Of a stretch of DNA of 33,504 nt, positions 1 to 7,257 are shown one piece after another. The position numbers were made by a program, and so were the translations under genes. Within the stretch, counting starts at the first letter, position 1; each line of letters begins with the position of its first letter. Source of the DNA: a virus. The stretch lies in the IMG/VR virus record IMGVR_UViG_3300009285_007468, positions 1 through 33,504 of that record; one strand, given 5' to 3'. The notes under the pieces were generated by a model. It was not told the origin of the DNA and did not search any database. It was given only the letters and a program-made list of their open reading frames with translations.

Positions 1-2
1 TT

Positions 3-53
3 CTTGAAAAAGGTGTAAAAATAGGCATCTTGAGTCCAGAAAATAAAAATTAA
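3..53 (+). CDS. C-terminal end of an upstream gene (partial)
   Basis: An open frame enters from the window edge and reads LEKGVKIGILSPENKN before a TAA at 51-53. It stops 12 bases before a promoter-like motif, as expected for the end of a gene. In HK97-type phages the gene before the prohead protease is usually the portal, so a portal C-terminus is possible, but 16 residues cannot show it. The frame could also be fortuitous. Confidence 0.4.
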   Translation, partial: LEKGVKIGILSPENKN

Positions 54-64
54 CATAAAATATT

Positions 65-92
65 TTTTAAGAAAGTGTTTTCTAATTTATAT
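65..92 (+). promoter_or_regulatory. Promoter-like motif, copy 1 (TTTTAAGA-N13-TTTATAT)
   Basis: TTTTAAGA at 65-72 and TTTATAT at 86-92 are separated by exactly 13 bases. The same pair with the same spacing recurs at 4585, 20996 and 26593, each just upstream of an accessory or lysis ORF. Read as a bacterial promoter, TATATT at 88-93 would be the -10 element with TTTTAA 17 bases upstream. This copy starts 12 bases after a stop codon and ends 5 bases before the ATG of the YezD-like gene, so its transcript would have almost no leader. The factor that reads it is unknown. Confidence 0.5.
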
Positions 93-97
93 TATAT

Positions 98-232
98 ATG
101 GAAGCACTATTCAAATTTCTCAAGAAACTAATTGATAACAAATTTTACGGAAGCATAGAAATAAAATTCGAGGCCGGTAAGGTCTCGATTATCAGAAAGG
201 TAGAAAGCATAAAGATTCAGGAAGTGCCTTGA
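98..232 (+). CDS. YezD-like (DUF2292) small protein, possible moron
   Basis: This encodes 44 residues. The core FYGSIEIKFEAGKVSIIRK matches the pattern I know for the YezD/DUF2292 family, in which a YGS(V/I)-I motif is followed by a -GK(V)--I- hairpin. The biochemical role of that family is not established, though members are frequent in phages and bacteria. Length is slightly below the usual 50-60 residues because the N-terminus is short. No Shine-Dalgarno is visible before the ATG, which lies 5 bases after a promoter-like motif, so translation may be leaderless. A terminator follows at 271-311. Promoter, ORF and terminator form a self-contained unit next to the prohead protease, the layout expected of a moron. 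Identification is from the motif only. Confidence 0.6.
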   Translation: MEALFKFLKKLIDNKFYGSIEIKFEAGKVSIIRKVESIKIQEVP

Positions 233-270
233 GTGATTAAGATTTAAACATATAGGCTATTGGGAAAACC

Positions 271-311
271 AAGGCGAATATGGTCAGGGGACTGATTACA
301 TTCGCCTTTTT
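271..311 (+). terminator. Rho-independent terminator after the YezD-like gene
   Basis: AAGGCGAAT at 271-279 pairs with ATTCGCCTT at 300-308. An inner TCAG/CTGA helix closes a short GGGA loop, and a T run follows to 311. It lies between the YezD-like gene and the protease gene, whose transcription must therefore read through or restart downstream. Confidence 0.8.
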
Positions 312-363
312 GTTGCTTAGAGAGGCAGAGATATTCAAAGAGATATTAGCATAGGGGTAGAGA

Positions 364-2898
364 ATGGATAAAGAATTTATTAAGGCAGAAAAGAAAGAAA
401 TTAACGAAGAAGAAGGAACTCTTGTTGGTATAGCATCTAAAGCAATTATCGATAGAGATAATGAGCTTATTCTCAATGATGCTTGGAAACTGGATAATTT
501 CAGAAAAAATCCTGTTTTGATGTTGGCACATCAGTATAATGAATTACCGGTTGGCAAGTGTTTGTGGATTAAAAGTTCTCAGGATGGTCTTCGTTTTAAG
601 GCAAAATTCGCAAATACGGCTCGCGGGAAAGAAGTTTATGAATTGTATAAAAGCGGAATCATGAACTGTTTCTCGGTTGGTTTCAAGGCTAATCCAGGAG
701 GCTTTGTAGATAACCCAACCGATGTGAGATACAAAGGAGTAAAGAGACTTTATAAGGATGTCGAACTTCTTGAGATATCTTGTGTTCCTATTCCCGCAAA
801 CAATCAATCACTCTGTGAGTATGTAAAATCTGGTAAGATCCAGACTAAAGCCCTAAGAGATGAGCTCATCGAGATCCTTGACATTAAAGACATAGGAGAA
901 GAAATCATAGAGATCAAGGATGGTATCAGCTCAGACAATTGGATCGAGGTTCCTATAGAGGAAGCATCATCCCATAAAGCATGCAAGAAAAAGAGTATTG
1001 TTATTTCGAAGAAAGAGGGCATTGAAGGTCTTTTTTGTGATGACGATCAGAAGATAGTTTCTTATATGTTTGATCCAGAGAAATGGGATGAAACAAAAGC
1101 GAAGAAATACATTGAAGATAATCATGGCAAATCATTTTCCATCATGGAAGGAAAACTTATCGATATAGAGAGCAAGTCTCACTTTGATGACAGTGGAGAT
1201 CTTGTGGTGGTAAAGATTGAGAAGACAGAGAATTATATTCATGTTCCAGTTTCCGATGAAGAAGGGATGCATAAGGAGCATAAAATTCGGACCATTGAGA
1301 TCTCAAAGGATGAGGGTATCCAAGGGAAGTATTGTGTGGATGACAAGAAGATGGTTTCTTTTATGTTCAATTTGGAAAAGAAGTACGCATGGGACGAGGA
1401 TAAGGCAAAGAAGTGGGTGAAGGATTATTCTGAGAAGAAGTCATTGGAGATAGTTGTCGAAGGTGATGAGATCACTGTAAAGATGATTGAAGATATTGAA
1501 GTTAAGGCCATAGTTCCAAAGGAGGATGAGTCTGAAGAAGTCTTCATGACCCGTTGTATGAAGGAGATGGGTCAGGACATGAATGAGGAAATGAGAGAAA
1601 ATTCATGCAAACTCATCTGGAGCAAGAAGTCTGTTGATGAGAGTAGAGTCGAAACAAAAACAATATTTCCAGAAAGTGAAAATCAGCCATCTTCTCAGAT
1701 GATTGCGGCATCCATCGAGAAAGAAACAAACAAGGGCAATAATGGGGATATGACGGAAACAGTGCCTGGACAGATGTGGTGGGTATCTGTTCTTTATCCA
1801 GTTGATTATCCAGATGGTTATGCAATTCTTTCTCGTTATATTGGTAGTAACTATACATATGAGAAAGTTAATTATTCTTTTGATGTCAAGACGAATATTG
1901 TAACAGTCATAAATCGGGTCCCTGTCGAGCAGGCGTGGCAATCACCCGATGAAGCAAAAGCAGTTAGGTTCGAGATGCCGGAATACTTGAAGAATATCAG
2001 CGCCAAGGCAGAGGATGTCAAGATTCCGAGTGAAGATTTGAACGAGATCATTAAGTCATTTCAGAGTCAGATCATGGAGTTGAAGTGCCAGATGGAGGGG
2101 ATGAAGGTACCGGTTGCTGAAGTAACAGCAGCAATAGAAGTCAAGGCTGCAGATCAGGAAGGGAATCCATCTCTCTATGACATCACCTGCGCGATCAATA
2201 TGGCCTTGAATGATCCCAGGAACATGATGATGATGAATCCGGAGATGGAGTATGGAGGTTATTTCTCTGTCATTGATATCTATGCCACAGAGTTTCCCGG
2301 AGGCCACGTCGTTTATTCTGAGATGTGCAAAGGGGGATGCAAGTATTACCAGATAGATTATGCATATGACATGGTAGACCGAAAGGTGTCGTTTGTAGGA
2401 GAACCAAAATCAGTCCTTCAGAGCTGGGTCGAGGACAGATATGGCGAGCAAGAAGAGATCCAGAAGAATGTGGAAGATGTCATAGTAAAGGAAGGTAGGG
2501 TGCTTTCCAATCAGAATCGACAGATGCTTATGGATTGCATATCACAGATGCAGGAAGCTATAGATGCTATGCAGGGGCTCATGGATGCCACTGAAAAGAA
2601 AGAAGAACCAAAGCGTGTCATGACTGTCGCAGACTTGTTCAAGGAAGACGAGCCTGCGGTCATAAAGAATGCAGAAGTTGATACGATAGATCTTGAAGAT
2701 GAAGAGATTAAGACAAAAGGTGAAGATGAGATCGAAATAAAGGAACCTGATAGTATAAAGATCGACGATAATGTTGAGTTGGATGAAGAGATCGTTCATG
2801 CTGCCGTGGAAGGAGCAATGAAGAAAAGTTTCAAGATTGATATCGGAGATGTAGTAAAAGAGACGATTGCCAAGAGACTTGGAAGAGTTATACTATAA
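364..2898 (+). CDS. HK97-family prohead protease fused to a long scaffold-like region
   Basis: This encodes 844 residues, whereas ordinary U35-type prohead proteases have about 200. The protease matures the capsid by cutting scaffold and capsid N-termini. Residues 1-155 are the protease: His56 in LMLAHQY, Ser104 in NCFSVGF and the LLEISCVPIPANNQSL stretch (Glu137) fit the catalytic pattern. The rest is acidic and Lys/Glu-rich, as expected of a scaffold. It contains two internal duplications: residues 191-261 resemble 289-361, and 468-530 resemble 627-692. Between them, 388-420 carry a Cys-x14-Cys-x3-Trp element (RCMKEM...NSCKLIW) that I associate with phage protease/scaffold proteins. Residues about 696-745 look coiled-coil, and the end is basic-amphipathic. 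The start follows an AGGGGTAG ribosome site. The major capsid gene lies 350 bases downstream. The protease call is firm; the scaffold role is inferred. Confidence 0.88.
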   Translation: MDKEFIKAEKKEINEEEGTLVGIASKAIIDRDNELILNDAWKLDNFRKNPVLMLAHQYNELPVGKCLWIKSSQDGLRFKAKFANTARGKEVYELYKSGIMNCFSVGFKANPGGFVDNPTDVRYKGVKRLYKDVELLEISCVPIPANNQSLCEYVKSGKIQTKALRDELIEILDIKDIGEEIIEIKDGISSDNWIEVPIEEASSHKACKKKSIVISKKEGIEGLFCDDDQKIVSYMFDPEKWDETKAKKYIEDNHGKSFSIMEGKLIDIESKSHFDDSGDLVVVKIEKTENYIHVPVSDEEGMHKEHKIRTIEISKDEGIQGKYCVDDKKMVSFMFNLEKKYAWDEDKAKKWVKDYSEKKSLEIVVEGDEITVKMIEDIEVKAIVPKEDESEEVFMTRCMKEMGQDMNEEMRENSCKLIWSKKSVDESRVETKTIFPESENQPSSQMIAASIEKETNKGNNGDMTETVPGQMWWVSVLYPVDYPDGYAILSRYIGSNYTYEKVNYSFDVKTNIVTVINRVPVEQAWQSPDEAKAVRFEMPEYLKNISAKAEDVKIPSEDLNEIIKSFQSQIMELKCQMEGMKVPVAEVTAAIEVKAADQEGNPSLYDITCAINMALNDPRNMMMMNPEMEYGGYFSVIDIYATEFPGGHVVYSEMCKGGCKYYQIDYAYDMVDRKVSFVGEPKSVLQSWVEDRYGEQEEIQKNVEDVIVKEGRVLSNQNRQMLMDCISQMQEAIDAMQGLMDATEKKEEPKRVMTVADLFKEDEPAVIKNAEVDTIDLEDEEIKTKGEDEIEIKEPDSIKIDDNVELDEEIVHAAVEGAMKKSFKIDIGDVVKETIAKRLGRVIL

Positions 2899-3152
2899 TG
2901 ATTGAAGATCGATCAATTGGTTATACATTCTCGAGAAGCAAAGCAGTAAAGTCAGACTACATCATCACTCTTGAAGTAACAAGTCAGTTTAAGGAAGAAT
3001 GCCTTGAGATGCTTGAGTATATAAAAAAAGTCGCCGGACGGGGACACAGTTTTTTAGTTGTAATAGATCCAGGAAGTGAAGAAAAGGAGTTTTATGTTGA
3101 TGGAGATGGATCATCTCATATCAACGAGATAGGAGTAGAAAGGGTAAATTAA
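2898..3152 (+). CDS. Small protein of unknown function between protease and capsid
   Basis: This encodes 84 residues. Its ATG overlaps the protease stop (TAATG), so the two are probably translationally coupled. The sequence reads as a small mixed alpha/beta protein with no membrane segment, Cys pair or recognised catalytic motif. The stretch EEKEFYVDGDGSSHINEIGV resembles a beta hairpin. Position between protease and major capsid suggests a role in head assembly, but this is context only and I do not recognise the family. Confidence 0.6.
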   Translation: MIEDRSIGYTFSRSKAVKSDYIITLEVTSQFKEECLEMLEYIKKVAGRGHSFLVVIDPGSEEKEFYVDGDGSSHINEIGVERVN

Positions 3153-3184
3153 CGAGTAAACGCCGCAGAGAGTATCAGATCCTG

Positions 3185-3240
3185 CATTGGATTGGCGATA
3201 TCTAAGACGGAAACAATATAACAATTAATCCAATGGAGGA
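3185..3240 (+). promoter_or_regulatory. Hairpin abutting the capsid gene ribosome binding site
   Basis: CATTGGATT at 3185-3193 is a perfect 9-base complement of AATCCAATG at 3227-3235. The right arm runs directly into the GGAGGA Shine-Dalgarno at 3235-3240 of the major capsid gene. The 33-base loop is A-rich. Folding could limit or protect the ribosome site, or protect the mRNA 5' side. There is no evidence beyond pairing, and a chance 9-bp pair is possible. Confidence 0.35.
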
Positions 3241-3249
3241 ATAAAGAAA

Positions 3250-4509
3250 ATGGCTACAATGACGAAAGAACAGCTTGAGGGTCTTATCACTACTCAGGTT
3301 GAAGCACAGGTACAAAAGATGGGAACGGATATTACCGCTTCTATAAAAGAACAGATTGGCGATACGGTAAAGTCAATTCTGAATGATAAGACCGATATCC
3401 GTAAGTATCTGGTGGGCGATGAGGATTCACTTTATCCTACTGAAGACCCAAGGGCTGGATTCAAGAGCTTTAGTGAGTTTGCGATGACGGTAAAGACAGC
3501 GGAAACAACTCATGGACGGGTAGTTGATAAGAGATTGGCAGATCTACACACCAAGGCCGCTTCTGCTACTTCTGTCCAGGAGAGTGATAGTGAGTATGGT
3601 GGATACCTGATCCCTGAGGAGTTCAGGAATCAGTTACTCGAGATCGCTGTGAAGAAAAGTAATATCCTCAACATGGCGATGACCATTCCCATGGCCACCA
3701 ATGCCTTGAACATCCCTTATGTTGCAGGTACTGACCGTTCCAGTGGGGCTCTTCATGGTGGGATCCAGTTCTACTGGCTTGATGAGGAAGCAACCAAGAC
3801 TGAGACTCGTCCTAAGTTCGGTAAGATTCAGCTTCGCTTGAAGAAGGTTGCTGGTCTTGTCTATGCTTCAGATGAGATCCTTGAGGATTCACCGATCTCT
3901 ATGGAGCCTCTGTTGACCCGGTTGTTCAGTGACGCGCTTGCTTGGCAGCTTGATAATGTGTTTATCAATGGTTCCGGCGCAGGGAAGCCTCTTGGGGTCT
4001 TGAATGCCCCTTGCTTGATTTCGGTTGCTAAGGAAACTGGTCAGGCTGCAGCGACGATTCTCTTTGAGAATGTCATTAAGGCTTATGCCCGGATGTATGA
4101 TAAGAGCAATGCTGTTTGGATGGCTAATGATGACACCTTCCAGCAGCTCGCTTCTATGAGTCTGGCTGTTGGTACCGGTGGGGCACCTGTTTGGTTGCCT
4201 GCGGGTGGGGTTAGTGGCAAACCCTATGATACATTGATGGGCAAGCCTTTGATCTTTACTGAACATTGTCAGACTCTGGGAACCGTTGGCGATCTTCTTT
4301 TTGCTGATTGGACTCAGTATCTTGTTGGGCAGAAAAGTGGTGCCGGGGTGAAATTTGCCAGTTCTGTGCATTTGAAGTTTGACGCTGATCAGACGGCGTT
4401 CCGATTTGTAATGCGTATAGATGGCCAACCTTGGTGGCCATCAAGTTTGACAGGTCGCTACAGCAGTGTTACCTTGAGTCCCTTCGTAACCATAGCTACA
4501 AGGGCTTAG
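3250..4509 (+). CDS. Major capsid protein, HK97 fold
   Basis: This encodes 419 residues, typical for the family. Residues 1-102 are a charged, helical N-terminal segment like the HK97 delta domain, normally removed by the prohead protease. The mature core begins around ASATSVQESDSEYGGYLIP (104-122), the classic start of phage capsid proteins, followed by EEFRNQLLEIAVKKSNILNM. Late motifs such as VFINGSGAGKPLGVL and the closing MRIDGQPWWPSSLTGRYSS region fit the same family. Codon choice is notably regular, with strong GGAGGA at 3235-3240, consistent with high expression. A terminator lies 32 bases after the stop. Confidence 0.95.
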   Translation: MATMTKEQLEGLITTQVEAQVQKMGTDITASIKEQIGDTVKSILNDKTDIRKYLVGDEDSLYPTEDPRAGFKSFSEFAMTVKTAETTHGRVVDKRLADLHTKAASATSVQESDSEYGGYLIPEEFRNQLLEIAVKKSNILNMAMTIPMATNALNIPYVAGTDRSSGALHGGIQFYWLDEEATKTETRPKFGKIQLRLKKVAGLVYASDEILEDSPISMEPLLTRLFSDALAWQLDNVFINGSGAGKPLGVLNAPCLISVAKETGQAAATILFENVIKAYARMYDKSNAVWMANDDTFQQLASMSLAVGTGGAPVWLPAGGVSGKPYDTLMGKPLIFTEHCQTLGTVGDLLFADWTQYLVGQKSGAGVKFASSVHLKFDADQTAFRFVMRIDGQPWWPSSLTGRYSSVTLSPFVTIATRA

Positions 4510-4541
4510 GCAATAAACCTAAGGCGATCCTTTAACCAATG

Positions 4542-4589
4542 ATAATGAGCATCCTGAAATATGGATGCTCATTATTTTCAAATTTTTTA
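4542..4589 (+). terminator. Strong terminator after the major capsid gene
   Basis: ATAATGAGCATCC at 4542-4554 pairs perfectly over 13 bases with 4563-4575, leaving an 8-base loop. TTTTC and a TTTTTT run follow. The T run is shared with the first element of the promoter-like motif at 4585, so the terminator and the next promoter touch. This probably isolates the capsid message from the inserted unit downstream. Confidence 0.85.
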
Positions 4590-4612
4590 AGACAGTTAAA
4601 TCCCCTTTATAT
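4585..4612 (+). promoter_or_regulatory. Promoter-like motif, copy 2 (TTTTAAGA-N13-TTTATAT)
   Basis: TTTTAAGA at 4585-4592 and TTTATAT at 4606-4612 are 13 bases apart, as in the other three copies. It sits directly behind the capsid terminator. Downstream come an AAAAGGAGA ribosome site at 4631-4639 and the ATG at 4648 of a zinc-module ORF, so the order terminator, promoter, ribosome site, gene is complete. Direct experimental support is lacking, but the constant spacing between copies is the main argument. Confidence 0.6.
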
Positions 4613-4647
4613 AGATAGGACAAGAGTTATAAAAGGAGATGAAGCAA

Positions 4648-4904
4648 ATGGAAAAGAACTTTTGCAATTGTGGGACCGAGATCAAACTGGGTAATACGTG
4701 GGACATCAGTTCAAGGGAGTCTTACCGCATAACAAAGGTAAAGGCAAGCAGATAGAATTTCGCCCATGTGCTTGTGGATGCGGAGAACTTGTGGTTAGGA
4801 TATTTAAGCATGGTCATTGTTCGAGAGTCATCCACTGGTCAAAAGGGCCAAAGGCAGAACAGATAAGGCAAGAAGGTTATCAGGAACTACAGGCAGCGGC
4901 ATAA
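4648..4904 (+). pseudogene. Zinc-module ORF of the homing-endonuclease type, frameshifted
   Basis: The ATG at 4648, behind AAAAGGAGA, gives MEKNFCNCGTEIKLGNT, then loses homology and stops at 4755. The frame continuing the homology resumes near 4695 as YVGHQFKGVLPHNKGKGK and goes on to FRPCACGCGELVVRIFKHGH, ending at TAA 4902-4904. Joined, the two halves match the repeated Cys-x-Cys-Gly-Cys ... GHN-KG module at the N-terminus of the homing endonuclease gene at 11958. One missing base near 4695-4698 explains the break. The TAA at 4692-4694 in the downstream frame fixes the junction closely. No nuclease domain follows, so this is either a remnant or a short zinc protein. A sequencing error cannot be excluded. 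Confidence 0.6.
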
Positions 4905-4907
4905 TGG

Positions 4908-5336
4908 ATGCAGAACTTACAGCAGGAAGTCAGACCGGACAACATAATTTCACCGATTACAGTCACTCCAGCGGCAACTACAGTGACCAATGCAGGTATG
5001 TACCGGAGCATGGCAAAATACCACCGAGGGTTGATGATCATAACGGCCCAGTTGACATCTACAAAGACAGCCATAGCCCAGTTGATTTGTTCCTCGGACA
5101 GCTCAGGCACGGGCAAGGCAGATGTGACGGGGAAGACGGTTACCCTTATGGGAACGACTTCGATTCCAAACCAAGTAGGTTCCATAGAGTTTGATTGTTC
5201 AGACTTAACAGCAATCGACCAGGATAAGTACTGGGTAGGATGCGATATAACAACGAATCAAGACGGAGACAGTATTCAGGCAACACTTATCCGTTCGGCA
5301 GCAAGGTATTATGAAGGTCCTAACATGCCTTCATAA
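4908..5336 (+). CDS. Probable capsid decoration or head-surface protein
   Basis: This encodes 142 residues. Beta-rich, Thr/Ala-rich sequence with no catalytic motif or membrane segment. It reads like the next gene in texture: an N-terminal arm, then repeated strands including MIITAQLTSTKTAIAQLICS and IEFDCSDLTAIDQDKYWVGC. It sits directly downstream of the capsid gene and the frameshifted zinc ORF, a usual place for cement or decoration proteins. Of two ATGs at 4904 and 4908, only 4908 gives a protein-like composition, since the other frame is Gln/His/Ser-rich and is a shadow. The ribosome site is weak, so translation may be coupled to the upstream stop at 4904. The function is inferred from position and style. 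Confidence 0.65.
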   Translation: MQNLQQEVRPDNIISPITVTPAATTVTNAGMYRSMAKYHRGLMIITAQLTSTKTAIAQLICSSDSSGTGKADVTGKTVTLMGTTSIPNQVGSIEFDCSDLTAIDQDKYWVGCDITTNQDGDSIQATLIRSAARYYEGPNMPS

Positions 5337-5417
5337 AAGATTAACAAAGATGCCCTCCGATTGCAATACGAAGAGTCGACCGCATCGTAAGATAAGAAAA
5401 TTTAGGAGGATTTTAAA

Positions 5418-5882
5418 ATGAGATTTCCAGGAAAGTATAAGGTAGTACCGATTATCAACACAGCTGATTATAATGCAGGTTTAGATGGTGATTCCATTAA
5501 TATGGGTAAGGGGCATCGTTGCACCTTTCTCTTGATGTTTGGGGCTATTACTGGCGATGCCGTTCTGAAGGTCTGGAGCGGAGCTACAGATGGAACCAAG
5601 TCAAGCGCCCTGACATTTACTTACGCGGTAGGGGGTGCGGCTGTAGGATCTGCTTCATCAGATGTTCTCGCTGCTGATGCGACTTCGGCTGCCTTGACTC
5701 TGACTGCCGCGACTTATCAGAATAAGTTATTGGTGGTAGAGATTGACGGTTCTGAGTTTGATACCGCCAACAATGAAGAATGGCTTACAGTTGAGATAGG
5801 TGCAGAAGCTGATGCAGGTATTTTGCATGTAGTTGCGATTGTCGAGCCTCGCTACAGTGATGGCACGACTGTTTTAGCATAG
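5418..5882 (+). CDS. Virion structural protein, probable decoration protein
   Basis: This encodes 154 residues behind a strong TAGGAGGA ribosome site. The sequence is Ala/Thr/Gly-rich and beta-rich. The stretch DGDSINMGKGHRCTFLLMFG followed by GDAVLKVWSGATDGTKSSAL is one I know from many uncharacterised phage head-region proteins. The C-terminal part alternates strands and turns and ends in a short tail. There is no signal peptide. Codon usage is regular like that of the capsid gene, consistent with an abundant virion protein. The exact role is not shown by sequence. Confidence 0.7.
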   Translation: MRFPGKYKVVPIINTADYNAGLDGDSINMGKGHRCTFLLMFGAITGDAVLKVWSGATDGTKSSALTFTYAVGGAAVGSASSDVLAADATSAALTLTAATYQNKLLVVEIDGSEFDTANNEEWLTVEIGAEADAGILHVVAIVEPRYSDGTTVLA

Positions 5883-5963
5883 TTCTAACACCAGTTTGCC
5901 TGTTCTGGTTTAAATTAAAGACAGGTAATTTATCATCCCTTTGTAGGTGTATTTTACATTGGA

Positions 5964-5985
5964 CCTTCAACCCTGTGGGAGAAGG
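5964..5985 (+). other. Short hairpin in the leader of the next gene
   Basis: CCTTC at 5964-5968 pairs with GAAGG at 5981-5985, with an inner CCC/GGG helix around a TGT loop, followed by ATTATTTTAATC. It could be a weak terminator or attenuator between the decoration gene and the gene at 6011. The T-rich stretch is imperfect. The 128-base gap around it shows no gene. Confidence 0.3.
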
Positions 5986-6010
5986 ATTATTTTAATCAAG
6001 AGAGGAAAAT

Positions 6011-6313
6011 ATGTATAAGAGACCAACTCTGGTTGACATAAAATTGACTGATGAATGGTTAGGCCATCCTAAAGGGTCAAAGTTGCAGCTTGAGGAAAAC
6101 CAAGCCAAGACAATGATTGAGAGAGGGGTTGCGAAGATCGACCAACATTGGCAGCCATCCGCTAAGGCGATCGAGGAAGAGAAGGACCGCCAGGCATTGA
6201 AAATTGCCAAAGAGAATCATGAGTCATTAATGGAAGAACAAAAAGCTGAAGTCACGTCGAAGATGCAAAGACGTGATAAAGATAAGATGATAAGGAATTC
6301 AGAGAACAAATAG
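6011..6313 (+). CDS. Small phage head-region protein of unknown function
   Basis: This encodes 100 residues. The N-terminal half, ending in KLQLEENQAKTMIERGVAKI, follows a layout common in small phage head-region proteins, in which a short beta element is followed by an (A)--(I)--G-A helix-turn. The second half is highly charged and probably a long helix or coiled coil (about residues 52-100). It follows an AGAGAGG ribosome site. Its position among capsid and decoration genes implies a virion or assembly role, but I cannot assign one. Confidence 0.55.
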   Translation: MYKRPTLVDIKLTDEWLGHPKGSKLQLEENQAKTMIERGVAKIDQHWQPSAKAIEEEKDRQALKIAKENHESLMEEQKAEVTSKMQRRDKDKMIRNSENK

Positions 6314-6409
6314 GGCATTCTGCCTTACGCAGAAACACTTAAAATTTGTGACATGTATTTAAGCAAAGTCATTGATAAAATAAAAGGCTGCATCATAGCG
6401 CAGAATGCC
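6314..6409 (+). other. Intergenic RNA with two mutually exclusive stems
   Basis: The 161-base gap between 6313 and 6475 has no gene. GGCATTCTGC at 6314-6323 is a perfect complement of GCAGAATGCC at 6400-6409 across a 76-base loop. The same left arm can instead form TTCTGC (6318-6323) with GCAGAA (6329-6334) around a 5-base loop. The two folds compete. A small CCC-GAAA-GGG hairpin follows at 6450-6459, just before the AAGGAGG site of the next gene. This could be a structured leader, an mRNA-processing element or a small RNA. The call rests on pairing alone. Confidence 0.4.
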
Positions 6410-6474
6410 TATTTAAAATATCCAAACCGAATTGGATTAATTTAATCTGCCCGAAAGGGTAAGGAGGTAGTAAA

Positions 6475-7206
6475 ATGGGACGAGTAAAATCAAAGTATAA
6501 TTGGCATGATAGTGGGAGATTGGTGTTTTATGATGATATATCATTCGAGACACTATGGACAACTTATCCGGTTCAGTTCGTCGAAGACTTTCTTGGGACG
6601 GCCATTCTTAGTGATGGTACAACCATCTGGAATAAGGTAGATGTTGGGGCTGCTACAGAGGCGATAGTCACAGATTCATCAAATGGTCAGTTTCTATTGC
6701 ATTTGGCGGCTAATGATGAAGCTGAAGATGCGGTTCTTTATCACGGTGACAATAAGACATTTGATGTTGGAAATGGCCTGATATTCGAGGCGAGGGTGAA
6801 TATGGCTGTCTCCCCTGGGACAGGGGTTTGTGCTGTGGTTGGGATGTGCGGAGATCATAATCTTGATAAAGATACCGTGACGGAAGCTGCATGGTTTCGT
6901 TTTGATGCGAGTTTAGTTGCTAAAGTTGAGACAGACGACACTACGAATAACAATGATGACATTGATGCAAGTCATACGGCAGTTGCAGGGACATATGATA
7001 TCTATCGGATTGATTTCACGACCATTACTGATGTTAAGTTCTTCATCAATGGAACTCGGGTCGCAACGGGAACTACGTTTGACATGAGTAACCTCTCTGC
7101 CTCTGAGCAGCAGATGCAGCCTTATTTTTCTCTGGATAAGGCTTCTGGCACCGGTCTTGGCGATATCAATATCGACTATGTCAAGATCTTTAGCAACCGT
7201 GCGTAG
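6475..7206 (+). CDS. Virion protein with concanavalin/LamG-like beta-sandwich
   Basis: This encodes 243 residues behind AAGGAGG. After about 35 N-terminal residues, the region 36-243 reads as a jelly-roll lectin-like domain: FVEDFLGTAI, a FLLHLA strand, GLIFEARVNM, WFRFDASLVAKVET, YDIYRIDFTTITDVKFFING and a final DINIDYVKIFSNRA strand. This order is typical of the carbohydrate-binding LamG/concanavalin-like domains found on phage capsid or fibre proteins. There is no signal peptide. It may be a head decoration protein that binds surface glycans. The fold is inferred from strand pattern, not from a search. Confidence 0.6.
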   Translation: MGRVKSKYNWHDSGRLVFYDDISFETLWTTYPVQFVEDFLGTAILSDGTTIWNKVDVGAATEAIVTDSSNGQFLLHLAANDEAEDAVLYHGDNKTFDVGNGLIFEARVNMAVSPGTGVCAVVGMCGDHNLDKDTVTEAAWFRFDASLVAKVETDDTTNNNDDIDASHTAVAGTYDIYRIDFTTITDVKFFINGTRVATGTTFDMSNLSASEQQMQPYFSLDKASGTGLGDINIDYVKIFSNRA

Positions 7207-7216
7207 ATAACTTAAG

Positions 7217-7245
7217 AGGAGAGTGAAAATACCTCTCCTTTTTTT
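7217..7245 (+). terminator. Rho-independent terminator
   Basis: AGGAGAG at 7217-7223 pairs with CTCTCCT at 7233-7239 around a 9-base loop, followed by a T run to 7245. It closes the lectin-like virion gene. The next ATG at 7258 is close behind, and no obvious Shine-Dalgarno lies between. Confidence 0.75.
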
Positions 7246-7257
7246 CTTTTTGGGATT

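Noticed and set aside
4817-5194. Alternative frame over the decoration gene
   Set aside because: Its composition (His/Gln/Ser/Asp/Gly-rich, no hydrophobic core) is not protein-like, and the frame from 4908 is preferred.
5889-5912. Hairpin ACCAG...CTGGT with TTT after the decoration gene
   Set aside because: Only 5 bp of stem and a T run of three; too weak to call a terminator.
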